Part shown: piece by piece, positions 8,501-18,089 of the stretch
Position numbering within the stretch: the first letter of the stretch is position 1
Layout of the letters: each line of letters starts with the position of its first letter
Source of the DNA: Fibrobacter sp. UWR3
Lineage (GTDB): Bacteria; Fibrobacterota; Fibrobacteria; Fibrobacterales; Fibrobacteraceae
Direction: 5' to 3'
NCBI RefSeq assembly: GCF_900143055.1
Contig: NZ_FRCW01000006.1
Location: 1 to 64,000 of the forward strand
DNA: 64,000 nucleotides
The notes under the pieces: generated by a model
Seen by the model: the letters and a program-made list of their open reading frames with translations, nothing else
Database searches by the model: none
Told to the model about the DNA's origin: nothing
Program-made: the position numbers and the translations under genes

Positions 8501-9337
8501 ATGTTTCAGCGTTCAAAATCCAGCAAAATAAAATCCGGTTTTACCTTGATAGAAGTCATGGTGGTGACCGTTGTCATGGGAATTCTGGCCGCGGTGGCCG
8601 TGCCGAGCGCATTCGGAATCATCGAACGTTCAAAAGAAAAGATTGACCTGCTGAAGTTGTTCTATTTGAGAGACGCCTTAAACAGGGCTTTAATAGAGGA
8701 CCCGAACGCCCTGTATAGCACTGCCAGCACTGATGCCGATACCAAAAATTTAACGAGACTTCTTAAAAGCGAAACAGGCGTTACCCTGTTTGTTCACGAA
8801 GTAAAGCCAGGAGCGTCAGCCAATATTCAAGCAAAACATGGTTCAGCCAACGATGGCATCAACATGAGTCACCTAATCGGAAATGGCGGCATTTGGTACA
8901 ACGCTCTGGTAGAAGCCCGTTTTGAAGGTGTTGCCGACATCGTAAAATATAGACTGGATACCAAAGACAATAATGGCATAAAAAATGACGTCACAGAAAA
9001 CGGAAAAGCACACGATACTTTCACGATAAAAGAGGACGGTGGTGGCTGGAGAACTTCCCCCAAAGCTCCTATTTTCATTAGCGAAGAACTGAATAACGGA
9101 AAGTCATCGGGCTTAAACGGAATAACGTCACAAGGCAACAATAAAACTAATTACCGTCTGACAATGAATTTCCAATGGAGCGGTCAAGATGAAAACAGCC
9201 ACTCCGTAGAAGTAGCCTTGCTGCCCAATGGCAAAACAATGGGTAACGGCAAAAAGAAAGGTAGCGCATTCCGTACGGACCATGGGATTTGTTTCTCGAC
9301 CTATGGCGATATAGGATGTGCCGACTACAAGTACTAG
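8501..9337 (+). CDS. Prepilin-like protein 2
   Basis: 278 residues with a leader MFQRSKSSKIKSG^FTLIEVMVV and the hydrophobic pilin helix. Closely paralogous to the gene at 9513: both have SKEKxDLLKLFYLRxALNRALxE after the helix, NGGIWYNAL/NTGTWYDAL, a FQWSG/IQWSG block, and the same ending, CFSTYGDxGCADYxY. Paired cysteines near the C-terminus could form a disulfide as in other pilins. Encoded 34 nt after prepilin 1, so probably one transcript. Confidence 0.85.
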   Translation: MFQRSKSSKIKSGFTLIEVMVVTVVMGILAAVAVPSAFGIIERSKEKIDLLKLFYLRDALNRALIEDPNALYSTASTDADTKNLTRLLKSETGVTLFVHEVKPGASANIQAKHGSANDGINMSHLIGNGGIWYNALVEARFEGVADIVKYRLDTKDNNGIKNDVTENGKAHDTFTIKEDGGGWRTSPKAPIFISEELNNGKSSGLNGITSQGNNKTNYRLTMNFQWSGQDENSHSVEVALLPNGKTMGNGKKKGSAFRTDHGICFSTYGDIGCADYKY

Positions 9338-9385
9338 CCGTTACACGTAAAATAATCGTTGAGCACGAACTTTAAGTCTTTGTCA
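9338..9385 (-). pseudogene. Echo of the thiH 3' end downstream of prepilin 2
   Basis: Right after the prepilin 2 stop the sequence TAGCCGTTACACGTAAAATAATCGTT closely matches TAGCCGCTACACGTACAGATAATCGTT at 10329, which is the junction of prepilin 3 and the real thiH end. Read on the minus strand it encodes VLNDY, as at the ThiH C-terminus, with one base deleted just before the stop. This suggests a tandem duplication of a prepilin plus the adjoining thiH tail, followed by decay. Confidence 0.6.
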
Positions 9386-9512
9386 TAGAAATCTTGTCTA
9401 CATAAAGAAACATGCCGGTAGCCTTGATTCCGGCATCTACCGGTGCCAGTAGCCATTTCGCATTTAATATTTTATTTTTTCAAAAAAAGGCATTTTCGCA
9501 AAATAAATCCAT
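9386..9512. other. Short intergenic stretch before prepilin 3
   Basis: Contains an inverted repeat CCGGTAG (9415-9421) / CTACCGG (9437-9443) that could fold in RNA from either strand, then an AT-rich stretch with T/A runs leading to prepilin 3. No open reading frame of note. Confidence 0.4.
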
Positions 9513-10331
9513 ATGTATATGTATACACAAAAAAAACTCAAACAAGGTTTTACACTCATCGAACTGATGGTCGTCGTATCCATCATGGGAATCCTTGCTG
9601 CGGTGGCCGTACCGGGCGTTTTCGGTATTGTCGAAAAATCGAAGGAAAAGGTAGACCTCCTCAAACTATACTACCTGAGAGAGGCGTTGAACAGAGCCCT
9701 GCTGGAAAATGAAAACGCCTTGTACAACAATCCGTCTTCTATATCTTCCAAAAGCCTAAATGATGCACTAAAGAGTAATCTTGGCGTCGACTTGTTCATC
9801 ATAGAGATGCGTCCGGATTTGCCCATGAATGTACAGCATAATCACGAATCTATTAATAAGAATTCACAGATGAGCAAACTGGTCGGAAACACTGGAACAT
9901 GGTACGATGCCTTGAATGAAGCAGGATTTGAAGGAGTTGCAGATATTATCGCACTTAGAAACGGCACCGTCAAAGGCAGTTTGAGTAAAGATGGTGAAAC
10001 ATACCGTGCATACTCCTATACGGATATAAATGGAAAGTCACAAAATCGGACCACACCCAAAAATCAAATATTCATCAGCTATTTGTTGAATCACGGAAAA
10101 GACTTGAGTAAAATGAATTCAAAGCTTCAGGGTGGAAACGTAACAAACTATCGATTGAAAGTAAGTATCCAGTGGAGCGGGAGAGACGAGCACAGCCAAT
10201 CTGTAGAGGTGGCCTTGGTTCCCGCTTCAGCAATAATGTGGGAAAACGGGAAAGGTGGTGCGCTTCGCTCGGATTACGGAGTCTGCTTCTCGACCTATGG
10301 CGATGCCGGTTGCGCTGATTACAATTACTAG
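9513..10331 (+). CDS. Prepilin-like protein 3
   Basis: 272 residues; leader MYMYTQKKLKQG^FTLIELMVV and hydrophobic helix as in the two preceding genes, and strong similarity to prepilin 2 along its length, including the CFSTYGDAGCADYNY end. Likely the younger product of a duplication. Its stop is 3 nt from the stop of convergent thiH. No pilus assembly ATPase, peptidase or secretin genes are nearby, so the export machinery must be encoded elsewhere. Confidence 0.85.
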   Translation: MYMYTQKKLKQGFTLIELMVVVSIMGILAAVAVPGVFGIVEKSKEKVDLLKLYYLREALNRALLENENALYNNPSSISSKSLNDALKSNLGVDLFIIEMRPDLPMNVQHNHESINKNSQMSKLVGNTGTWYDALNEAGFEGVADIIALRNGTVKGSLSKDGETYRAYSYTDINGKSQNRTTPKNQIFISYLLNHGKDLSKMNSKLQGGNVTNYRLKVSIQWSGRDEHSQSVEVALVPASAIMWENGKGGALRSDYGVCFSTYGDAGCADYNY

Positions 10332-10334
10332 CCG

Positions 10335-11597
10335 CTACACGTACAGATAATCGTTCAAGACGGGCTGTAAACCTTCGCCCGAGATGTCTCCGTACATATC
10401 GTTGAAACTGCGGGAGTCGTTGATTTCGAACTGTTCGTCGCCGCCTTCCCCGTCGTCGTGACCGCTGTACTTGCTTTCGTGGTCGCCGATGCCCGTAGAA
10501 ACGCCGGCGGAAACTTTCGTCGCACAGATTTTCACGATGCCGTTCCTAAATTCCTTGCTTTCGCGGCTCGAAACCGTAATGCCCACGTACGGCAAGAAGA
10601 TACGGTAGGCGCAAAGCACCTGGCAGAGTTCCTTTTCGTGAACGTCCAGCGGGTCGATTTTGTCGTTGTTGATGATGGGGCGCAGTCTCGGACAGCTTAA
10701 GCTCATCTCGGCATGCGGATATTTCTTTTGTAAGAAATACACATGAAGCGCCGAAGCCAGCGCATCGCGGCGGAAGTCCGAAAGGCCGAGGAGTGCAGAG
10801 AATGCCACCCCGCGCATGCCCGCCATCAGGGCGCGTTCCTGGGAATCGAAACGGTAGGGGAATACGCGCTTGTGACCGAGCAGGTGAAGTTGTTCGAAAC
10901 GCACCTTGTCGTATGTTTCCTGGAAAACAGTCACGTAGTCCACGCCGCATTCGTGCAGGTAGCGGTATTCGTCCACGTTGACCGGGTAGACTTCGATGCC
11001 TACCATGCGGAAATACTTGCGTGCGAGCTTGCAGGCTTCACCGATGTATTCCACGCTGCTTTTGGCGCGGCTTTCGCCGGTGAGAATCAGGATTTCTTCC
11101 ATGCCGCTGTCAGCGATGACCTTCATCTCGTGCTCGATCTGCTCCATGGTGAGCTGCATGCGCTTGATGTGGTTGTAGCAGTTGAACCCGCAATAGACGC
11201 AGTAGTTCTCGCAGTAGTTCGCGATGTAGAGCGGCGTGAAGAAATAGACGTTGTTGCCGAAGTGCTTACTCGTCTCGATTTTCGCCTTCGCGGCCATCTG
11301 CTCGAGGTACGGAGCGGCCGCCGGAGAAAGGAGCGCCTTGAAATCTTCAAGCGTGCAGCGTTCGTGTTCCAATGCGCGCTTCACGTCCTTGCCTGTGTAT
11401 TTAGAATAATCGAAATTTTCGGATTCTGCGAGCACCTTGTCGGCGATGTCCGACTGGATGACTTCCATGCCGGGCAGGTAGTCCATTATATTAGTACGGG
11501 AACTCGGGTCGTTTTCAAGGCGGTGCTTCTTGGCAAGCGCCCCTTCCGAAAGGTTTCCGGAATCGAACAGGTAGTTGTTGTCTTTTCTTTCGCTCAT
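10335..11597 (-). CDS. thiH: 2-iminoacetate synthase (tyrosine lyase)
   Basis: 420 residues; radical SAM enzyme cleaving tyrosine to 2-iminoacetate (dehydroglycine) for thiazole synthesis. The cluster-binding CxxxCxxC is seen as CENYCVYCGF. Other ThiH features are SLSCPRLRPI, EILILTGESRAKSS, and HKRVFPYRFDSQERA. It lies downstream of thiG on the same strand, the usual order, with an 88-nt spacer filled by a dispersed repeat. Its last codons are mirrored by a degenerate copy at 9338-9385. Confidence 0.96.
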   Translation of the reverse strand: MSERKDNNYLFDSGNLSEGALAKKHRLENDPSSRTNIMDYLPGMEVIQSDIADKVLAESENFDYSKYTGKDVKRALEHERCTLEDFKALLSPAAAPYLEQMAAKAKIETSKHFGNNVYFFTPLYIANYCENYCVYCGFNCYNHIKRMQLTMEQIEHEMKVIADSGMEEILILTGESRAKSSVEYIGEACKLARKYFRMVGIEVYPVNVDEYRYLHECGVDYVTVFQETYDKVRFEQLHLLGHKRVFPYRFDSQERALMAGMRGVAFSALLGLSDFRRDALASALHVYFLQKKYPHAEMSLSCPRLRPIINNDKIDPLDVHEKELCQVLCAYRIFLPYVGITVSSRESKEFRNGIVKICATKVSAGVSTGIGDHESKYSGHDDGEGGDEQFEINDSRSFNDMYGDISGEGLQPVLNDYLYV

Positions 11598-11604
11598 TTT
11601 TTTA

Positions 11605-11672
11605 GATCCTTCGACTGCGCAACTTCGTTGTGGAGTTTACCCTGAGTGAAATCGAAGGGCTCAGGATGACAC
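11605..11672. repeat. GATCCTTCGACT...GGGCTCAGGATGACA repeat between thiG and thiH
   Basis: 68-bp imperfect palindromic repeat with the same ends as the element at 789-826. It fills the thiG-thiH gap and could form a hairpin in the transcript, which might lower downstream thiH expression or stabilise the upstream mRNA. That effect is inference. Confidence 0.75.
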
Positions 11673-11685
11673 ATTCTAAATTCGT

Positions 11686-12453
11686 TTAGTCTCTCAAGAA
11701 ACCTGTCAACGGGTCGGACGCGGAAGCGCCGCGCGTGAGGACGCGCCCAAGGCCTGCGAGGTAGGCCTTGCGACCCGCCTCGATAGCAAGCTTGAAACTC
11801 TGCGCCATAAGCGGCAAGTCGCCCGCGGTAGCAAGCGCCGTATTCGCCATGATGGCGGCAGCACCCATTTCCATCGCGGCACATGCCTCGGAGGGCTTGC
11901 CGATACCCGCATCAACGATGATGGGCAAGTCAATTTCATCAATCAGAATCTGGATGAACTCGCGCGTGGAAAGGCCCTTGTTGCTGCCAATCGGAGCGGC
12001 AAGCGGCATCACGGCTGCGGCACCCGCGTTAGCGAGGTCGCGCGCCACGTTCAAGTCCGGGTACATATACGGCATCACCACGAAACCCTCACCAGCGAGG
12101 GTTTCGGTCGCCTTCACCGTCTCGTAGTTATCCGGGAGCAGGTACTTCGTGTCGCGCATGATTTCGATCTTGACGAAATCACCGCAGCCGAGCTCGCGGG
12201 AAAGGCGCGCGATGCGGACCGCCTCGTCGGCGGTGCGGGCGCCGGACGTATTCGGCAACAGGGTCACTCCCTTCGGAATGTAGTCAAGGATATTTTCGTG
12301 GTCCTTCGTGTTCGCCCGGCGCACCGCGAGTGTCACAATCTGTGCCCCCGCATCGCGCACCGCGGCTTCAATCAATTTCAGCGAATACTTGCCGGAACCC
12401 AAGATAAAGCGGGAAGTGAATTCATGCCCGCCAATAACGAGTTTATCTTCCAT
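11686..12453 (-). CDS. thiG: Thiazole synthase
   Basis: 255 residues; condenses deoxyxylulose phosphate, dehydroglycine and ThiS thiocarboxylate into thiazole phosphate. Typical segments are [57 protein letters not shown] and [11 protein letters not shown]. No thiS or thiF lies in the window. The gap to the upstream mscS gene is only 35 nt, too short for a TPP riboswitch; a TATATT box is present in that gap on the minus strand. Confidence 0.96.
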   Translation of the reverse strand: MEDKLVIGGHEFTSRFILGSGKYSLKLIEAAVRDAGAQIVTLAVRRANTKDHENILDYIPKGVTLLPNTSGARTADEAVRIARLSRELGCGDFVKIEIMRDTKYLLPDNYETVKATETLAGEGFVVMPYMYPDLNVARDLANAGAAAVMPLAAPIGSNKGLSTREFIQILIDEIDLPIIVDAGIGKPSEACAAMEMGAAAIMANTALATAGDLPLMAQSFKLAIEAGRKAYLAGLGRVLTRGASASDPLTGFLRD

Positions 12454-12488
12454 ATAGCCTTCTTTTTAGCAAGGCATAATATAGAAAA

Positions 12489-13463
12489 TTAGCGGTTAAG
12501 ATTAATCTTGACCCCGTTGAACGTAACTTCATCCTGCACGAGGTCGTCAAAATCCGGTTCGCGTTCCTTCGCCACAGCCGCTTCCTCGCCCTCCTTCACC
12601 AGGTGGACAACGCGTTGCGGGAACGGAATCTCAATCTTGTGCTCGTCGAGCACGTCCTTGATAATTCTTGAATACTTGCGCTTGAGTTCGTAGTACTCGA
12701 ACGTACGCACCCACACCCAAACCGTGACGTTTATGGAACTGTCGGCATATTCGCTCACGAAAAACTTCGGAGGCGGGACCTTCATGAAGCTCGCTTCCTG
12801 CTCGACCATCCTACGCAGGGCGCAGAACACAACGTCCAGAGAGGCGTCATAAGAAACGCCCACGTTGATATCGAGCCTGCGGATAGGATTGCGGGCATAG
12901 TTCACAATAGGAGAACCCCACAAGGACCTGTTCGGCGCAGAGACGTAGATGCCCTCGAACGTCTCGAGAGTCGTGTTGAAAAGGCCAATCGCACAAATCT
13001 TGCCCTTGATGGAGCCACATTCAATGTAGTCGCCGGCCACAAAAGGCCGCAGGAACAAGAGCAAAAGTCCGGAGGCAACGTTCGAGAGCGTATCCTTGAG
13101 CGCAAGACCCACCGCAAGGCTCGCCGCACCAAGCATTGCCAATAGCCCGTTAGTGTTTACGCCCAGAATATTCAGGCCAAGCAAAAGCCCGATGGCATAA
13201 GTAGTATACTTGACGAGGTCCGAAACAAGCGGAGTTGCGGCACGGTCAAAGCCATGCTTTTCGGCACGTTTGAGGCACAACCGGAATGACTTGTTAAAAA
13301 ACCAGATAATAACGATAAGAAGCACGACCAGCAGGAGCTGCTCCGCTATCGAATCTTTCGGTATGAGTTCTCTGATTTTGTCCACGGGAACAAATCTAAC
13401 AATATTTTCAGGCAAAAAGTGGGTCGAGGCCACATCGCCCCTTTCAAGTATGACCCCGCTCAC
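12489..13463 (-). CDS. MscS family mechanosensitive channel
   Basis: 324 residues. After an N-terminal region with two predicted helices, the MscS pore helix and beta domain are recognisable: LLAMLGAASLAVGLALKDTLSNVASGLLLL, then FVAGDYIECGSIKGKI and the VSAPNRSLWGSPIVNYARNPIRR loop. Such channels open under membrane tension to release solutes on hypo-osmotic shock. The last 60 residues are hydrophilic and acidic. It is immediately upstream of thiG but a functional link is unlikely. Confidence 0.93.
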   Translation of the reverse strand: MSGVILERGDVASTHFLPENIVRFVPVDKIRELIPKDSIAEQLLLVVLLIVIIWFFNKSFRLCLKRAEKHGFDRAATPLVSDLVKYTTYAIGLLLGLNILGVNTNGLLAMLGAASLAVGLALKDTLSNVASGLLLLFLRPFVAGDYIECGSIKGKICAIGLFNTTLETFEGIYVSAPNRSLWGSPIVNYARNPIRRLDINVGVSYDASLDVVFCALRRMVEQEASFMKVPPPKFFVSEYADSSINVTVWVWVRTFEYYELKRKYSRIIKDVLDEHKIEIPFPQRVVHLVKEGEEAAVAKEREPDFDDLVQDEVTFNGVKINLNR

Positions 13464-13493
13464 AGACCTAAAAACAAAGTGTGCTCCAGATTA

Positions 13494-13526
13494 CAAAAAA
13501 TCCCCCGGCAAAGCCGAAGGGATTTT
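13494..13526 (-). terminator. Intrinsic terminator, second hairpin downstream of mdh
   Basis: Hairpin AATCCCYCCGGC-AAA-GCCGAAGGGATT with T-runs on both strands. Lies between the end of mdh and the start of mscS, so it would block read-through from mdh into mscS. Confidence 0.7.
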
Positions 13527-13535
13527 TCGTAGGAA

Positions 13536-13561
13536 GATCCCCGCCTACGCGGGGATGACAT
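13536..13561. repeat. REP-like palindrome GATCCCCGCCTACGCGGGGATGACAT
   Basis: Same family as 6949-6975; located between the two hairpins downstream of mdh. Confidence 0.85.
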
Positions 13562-13580
13562 CTCTATAATTACGTGTGAG

Positions 13581-13609
13581 CAAAAAGCGACCCGGTGTTA
13601 ACGGGTCGC
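13581..13609 (-). terminator. Intrinsic terminator of mdh
   Basis: Stem GCGACCCG / CGGGTCGC (13587-13594 and 13602-13609) followed on the minus strand by CTTTTTG. Placed about 55 nt beyond the mdh stop codon. Confidence 0.85.
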
Positions 13610-13664
13610 GTTTGCGAGAGCGAGCGATAACCGCAGGTTCTTCGCCCTAGATGAGAGCGAGCGG

Positions 13665-14636
<972 letters not shown>

Positions 14637-14685
14637 TTACGAGGTAAAATATAGTAAATATTTCTGCGGGCGGAACCTATTCCGT

Positions 14686-15177
14686 TTACACCATGGCGGC
14701 GACAAAGTCGGCTTCGCACATGAGTTTATCGCCGGAGAAGGCCTTGCCGGCATACTTGAAGATGCCATGACGCACGGAGATGAGTTTTACCTCGAGGCGC
14801 AGGTCCATGCCGGGGAGCACGGGGTTCCTGAAACGGCAGTTCTCGATGCCCATGAAGGCAGGGCGCTTGCCCACCACTTCAGCTTCGCGGGCAATCATCG
14901 TGAGGAGTGTCGCCGCCTGGGCCATGGATTCAACCTGGAGCACGCCGGGCATCACCGGATTGCCGGGGAAATGCCCCTGGAAGAACTTCTCTTCGCCCGT
15001 CACATGGTAAAGGCCAACCAGGGAGGGCTGCACCTCCTTGCCGTCACCGAGTTCGAGGCTCAGGACCTCGTCAACGAAGGCGAACGGGAACTTCTGCGGG
15101 AGCAGTTCGTGAACCACATCGGCATCGTAAACAACACCGGCTTTTTCAGATTTCTTGAGGGATTCCAGTAGAGACAT
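14686..15177 (-). CDS. fabZ: 3-hydroxyacyl-ACP dehydratase
   Basis: 163 residues; dehydrates 3-hydroxyacyl-ACP in fatty acid elongation. The hot-dog active site is present as GHFPGNPVMPGVLQVESMAQ (His and Glu). LLPQKFPFAFVDEV replaces the more usual LLPHRYPF. Its start lies inside the 3' end of lpxC by 32 nt, giving tight coupling of fatty acid and lipid A synthesis, which compete for hydroxyacyl-ACP; in Bacteroidota lpxC and fabZ are commonly fused. Confidence 0.95.
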   Translation of the reverse strand: MSLLESLKKSEKAGVVYDADVVHELLPQKFPFAFVDEVLSLELGDGKEVQPSLVGLYHVTGEEKFFQGHFPGNPVMPGVLQVESMAQAATLLTMIAREAEVVGKRPAFMGIENCRFRNPVLPGMDLRLEVKLISVRHGIFKYAGKAFSGDKLMCEADFVAAMV

Positions 15178-16033
15178 AAGGCAGGAGTTTCTCCATGATT
15201 TTATGGTGAATGGTATGGCCGCCGTTCAGAATCTGAACGCGCACCTTTGGTAAAGCAGGGACCGCGAAGGCAAGATCGCCCAGCAGGTCCAAAATCTTGT
15301 GGCAGGCGGGCTCTTCCGCCATGCGGTAACGGGGCTGCCTGGCACCGCCCAGGAGCATTCCGCAGGATTCGTCGACTCCGGCGAGGAGACCTTCGGCACG
15401 CGCCTTCGCGTAGTCCTCCTCGAAAATGAACGTGCGGGCCGAAAACGCGCGGTAGAGGTCCTCTGCGGAATACACCGAGAGGGTGGCCGACGAGCGGAAC
15501 GCAGCGCCACCCGCAGTCGCATCGCGGGTAATCTCGTATTCCACCTCGAAACAGTCTGCAGGCGAAACGCTCACCCGCCCGCGCGGGAACTCGAGGGTAA
15601 AGGACTCGGGAACATCGTAAAAGCAAAGGGGCTCGGGCACACCGGCGACCTTCCTCAGGGCGTGGAAGAACGGCAGCGCACTCCCGTCCATCATAGGGAG
15701 TTCGGCCAGAGCGCCTTCCGCATCTCCGGGAGCAACGTGCACATCGAACCGCTGGTTCGGCCACATGAGGAACACGGGCGCAAGATGCTCCGTCGAGGCG
15801 AGGGCGAGCGGGCCATGCAGGCCCGGTTTCGAATAAATTGCTGTCCGCGCCACGCGATACACGAGTTCGCCGTAACAATGCTGGGAATCCGTCGAGTAGA
15901 AAAGTTCATCGCCCGCATACCAGCATACGCGTGGCGCGCGGTTCGGGTCCTTCTCGAGGACATCCACACGCACGCCTGCCCGCGGGTGCGAGAGCGAAGG
16001 CGACGCAAATTCTATACTCTTGAAGGCAGGCAT
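15146..16033 (-). CDS. lpxC: UDP-3-O-acyl-N-acetylglucosamine deacetylase (divergent)
   Basis: 295 residues; first committed step of lipid A synthesis, a zinc deacetylase. Diverged from model enzymes but the key signatures survive: STEHL (zinc His), MMDGSALPFF, HKILDLLGDLAF (zinc His and Asp) and GGHTIHHKI (catalytic His region). The N-terminal half is hard to match by eye. It sits 3 nt after lpxD and overlaps fabZ by 32 nt, which supports the assignment. Confidence 0.9.
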   Translation of the reverse strand: MPAFKSIEFASPSLSHPRAGVRVDVLEKDPNRAPRVCWYAGDELFYSTDSQHCYGELVYRVARTAIYSKPGLHGPLALASTEHLAPVFLMWPNQRFDVHVAPGDAEGALAELPMMDGSALPFFHALRKVAGVPEPLCFYDVPESFTLEFPRGRVSVSPADCFEVEYEITRDATAGGAAFRSSATLSVYSAEDLYRAFSARTFIFEEDYAKARAEGLLAGVDESCGMLLGGARQPRYRMAEEPACHKILDLLGDLAFAVPALPKVRVQILNGGHTIHHKIMEKLLPYVSTGIPQEI

Positions 16034-16036
16034 ACG

Positions 16037-17125
16037 CTACTTTTTCCCCATCTGGCGGAGGCGCACCATCGAGCGGCGCCATACCGTAATTTCTTCGGCG
16101 GGGAACCCGGATACGGTAAGCCCCGCGGGAATGCTCTTGGTGACGCCCGCCTTCGCAGCAATGCGTGCGCCCTTCCCGAGCGTAAGGTGGTTTGCGACCT
16201 GCGCGCCACCCGCAAGTTCAACATCGTCCTCGACCGTCACGGAGCCCGCGAGCCCCGACTGCGATGCCATAAAGATGTTGTTCCCGAGGCGGCAGTTGTG
16301 GGCGATTTGCACGAAGGAATCAAAGTGGCAGTTTTCGCCTATCGTGGTGGGGCTCAAGAAACCCGCGGCAACCACCGTGTTCGCCCCGAAGCTGCAACCG
16401 CGCCCGATGCGCACGCCCGCAAGGTGCGGGACCGGCCGGCGCCTGCCCTCATATTCATAAAAACCGAACCCGCGGGAACCGATAACGGCGCCCGCCTGAA
16501 ACACGCAATCCTCCCCCACGACTACATTCGGGTAAATTGTCACATTCGCCTCGAGCACGCAGCCCGCGCCGAGCGTCGCCCCGCGCATCACCACACAGCC
16601 CAGGCCCACGAAGGCATTTTCGCCCACGCGACCTTCGACTACGGCGCTCGCATGCACGCGGGCGGATTTCGCGACATCGCCGGCGCATCCACTGCCCACG
16701 AAGGAGCCGCTAGTAACATCGCCGGCGCATTCACTGCCCGCAAAAGAATCCGCAAACTTTTCCAAGAAGCAGACCATCGCATGGTACGGGTTTTCAACCG
16801 GGACAATGCAGCCCACACCGGGCGCAAATTCCTTACCCGATGCAACGGCAACCTTCTCCGCCGGCATAAGTCCTTGCGGCACGAACAGCAGTCCGGCGCA
16901 TACGCTATCAAGCAGCGAAGACGCAAACCCGTTCGCGTTCGTTTCGTTCTTCACGGTATCGCCCACCCAGAAACTCGCGTCACCGGGCCCCGCCAAGTCA
17001 ACGGACGCAAAACCGGTAATTACAGTACTCGGCGCGACCCGCAACACGGCCTGCGGCGCAACATCTTGCAACAGGCCTTCGGCACGCAGCCAGTCCAAAA
17101 CCATTGAGATTGCAACGGGTTTCAC
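16037..17125 (-). CDS. lpxD: UDP-3-O-acylglucosamine N-acyltransferase
   Basis: 362 residues; adds the N-linked hydroxyacyl chain in lipid A synthesis. An N-terminal uridine-binding-like domain is followed by left-handed beta-helix hexapeptide repeats (about 130-320), including SFGANTVVAAGFLSPT and VQIAHNCRLGNN with the catalytic His. The start is GTG at 17125, abutting the stop of the upstream kinase gene, so translation is probably coupled. A spacer around residues 130-155 contains two similar GSxCAGDV units. Confidence 0.93.
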   Translation of the reverse strand: MKPVAISMVLDWLRAEGLLQDVAPQAVLRVAPSTVITGFASVDLAGPGDASFWVGDTVKNETNANGFASSLLDSVCAGLLFVPQGLMPAEKVAVASGKEFAPGVGCIVPVENPYHAMVCFLEKFADSFAGSECAGDVTSGSFVGSGCAGDVAKSARVHASAVVEGRVGENAFVGLGCVVMRGATLGAGCVLEANVTIYPNVVVGEDCVFQAGAVIGSRGFGFYEYEGRRRPVPHLAGVRIGRGCSFGANTVVAAGFLSPTTIGENCHFDSFVQIAHNCRLGNNIFMASQSGLAGSVTVEDDVELAGGAQVANHLTLGKGARIAAKAGVTKSIPAGLTVSGFPAEEITVWRRSMVRLRQMGKK

Positions 17126-18085
17126 CTAGTCCCCCAGCCTCAGCATCTGCACCTGAGCCGCAAACTCGATCGAGACGGTCTCGCCCAGTTTGCCGCTCAT
17201 GTCCTCGCCATCGAGTTGCAGGAACTCGTTCTGCGGTACGGTAAGCGAAAGCGAATGCACCTTCACCGACTTGAGGAAATGCTTCTTGAACAGGAACCCC
17301 ACAAGCGGAATGTTCCCTATGGCGATAGCGAGCAGGAACAGCGGCATGGAAGGCACGTCCACCACTTCCAAAAAACCGTCGGCCATGTCGGACTTGTAAA
17401 AAGGGTTTGCGCCGCTCGCAAAGCTCGGGATATTCCCCACGATTACGGTGCGGTGTCCGGTCAATACGCCCGAATGCGTCTTGCCGTACTTGTCCACGTA
17501 ACTAAGCATGCTGGCTCCCAGCCGGTAGTTCCTGTCGGCAAAGAAGCGGCGCACATAATGCAACTTGTTCGCTATCACGGACGAAGATGAAATCGCCCCG
17601 CTTGCACGGTCCTGGTTAAAGTCGTGCGCAATGCGGGCATCGATCCCTCCCGAAAAATAGTTCGCGAGCGCGTACTTGCCGTTCACCTTCCAGATATCGA
17701 AGGGAGCGGGTTTCGCACGCAGCAGGCGACGCACCAGGAACAGGAGTCCCCGGTCCACAAAAGGCTTGTACAGGTTGAGCACGCGCGCAAGGTCGTTGCC
17801 CGTCCCCAGCGGAATAAGGCCTATCTTCACCCTGGTCGCAAAGCCCGATTCAAGCATCGTAGAAAGCACGGACGAAACGGTACCGTCGCCACCGACTGCA
17901 ATAAGCGTCTCGGTCGAAGCGAGGGCCTCCAGAATCTGATCCCTCATGCGTTCGTACTGCGTGAATTCCGCCTTCCAGTCATCGGCAGCAAAGCCCATGG
18001 ATTCCATGATTTCGGGCAGGAACTGATGGATTATCTTGCCCTGGCCACCGCCACTAATCGGGTTGATGAGAAAATAGAACTTCAT
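17126..18085 (-). CDS. Diacylglycerol kinase family (DagK/YegS-like) lipid kinase
   Basis: 319 residues with the catalytic domain at the N-terminus: NPISGGGQG, GGDGTVSSV and IPLGTGNDLAR are the nucleotide-binding motifs of the diacylglycerol kinase/ceramide kinase superfamily. Substrate is not determined; phosphorylation of diacylglycerol or a sphingoid lipid at the inner membrane is plausible. It leads directly into lpxD with no gap, placing it in the envelope-lipid operon. MKFYFLINP at 18085 is the natural start. Confidence 0.9.
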   Translation of the reverse strand: MKFYFLINPISGGGQGKIIHQFLPEIMESMGFAADDWKAEFTQYERMRDQILEALASTETLIAVGGDGTVSSVLSTMLESGFATRVKIGLIPLGTGNDLARVLNLYKPFVDRGLLFLVRRLLRAKPAPFDIWKVNGKYALANYFSGGIDARIAHDFNQDRASGAISSSSVIANKLHYVRRFFADRNYRLGASMLSYVDKYGKTHSGVLTGHRTVIVGNIPSFASGANPFYKSDMADGFLEVVDVPSMPLFLLAIAIGNIPLVGFLFKKHFLKSVKVHSLSLTVPQNEFLQLDGEDMSGKLGETVSIEFAAQVQMLRLGD

Positions 18086-18089
18086 AGCA

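Noticed and set aside
12454-12488. TPP riboswitch before thiG
   Set aside because: The gap to mscS is only 35 nt and shows no riboswitch core; none was seen before thiE or thiD either.
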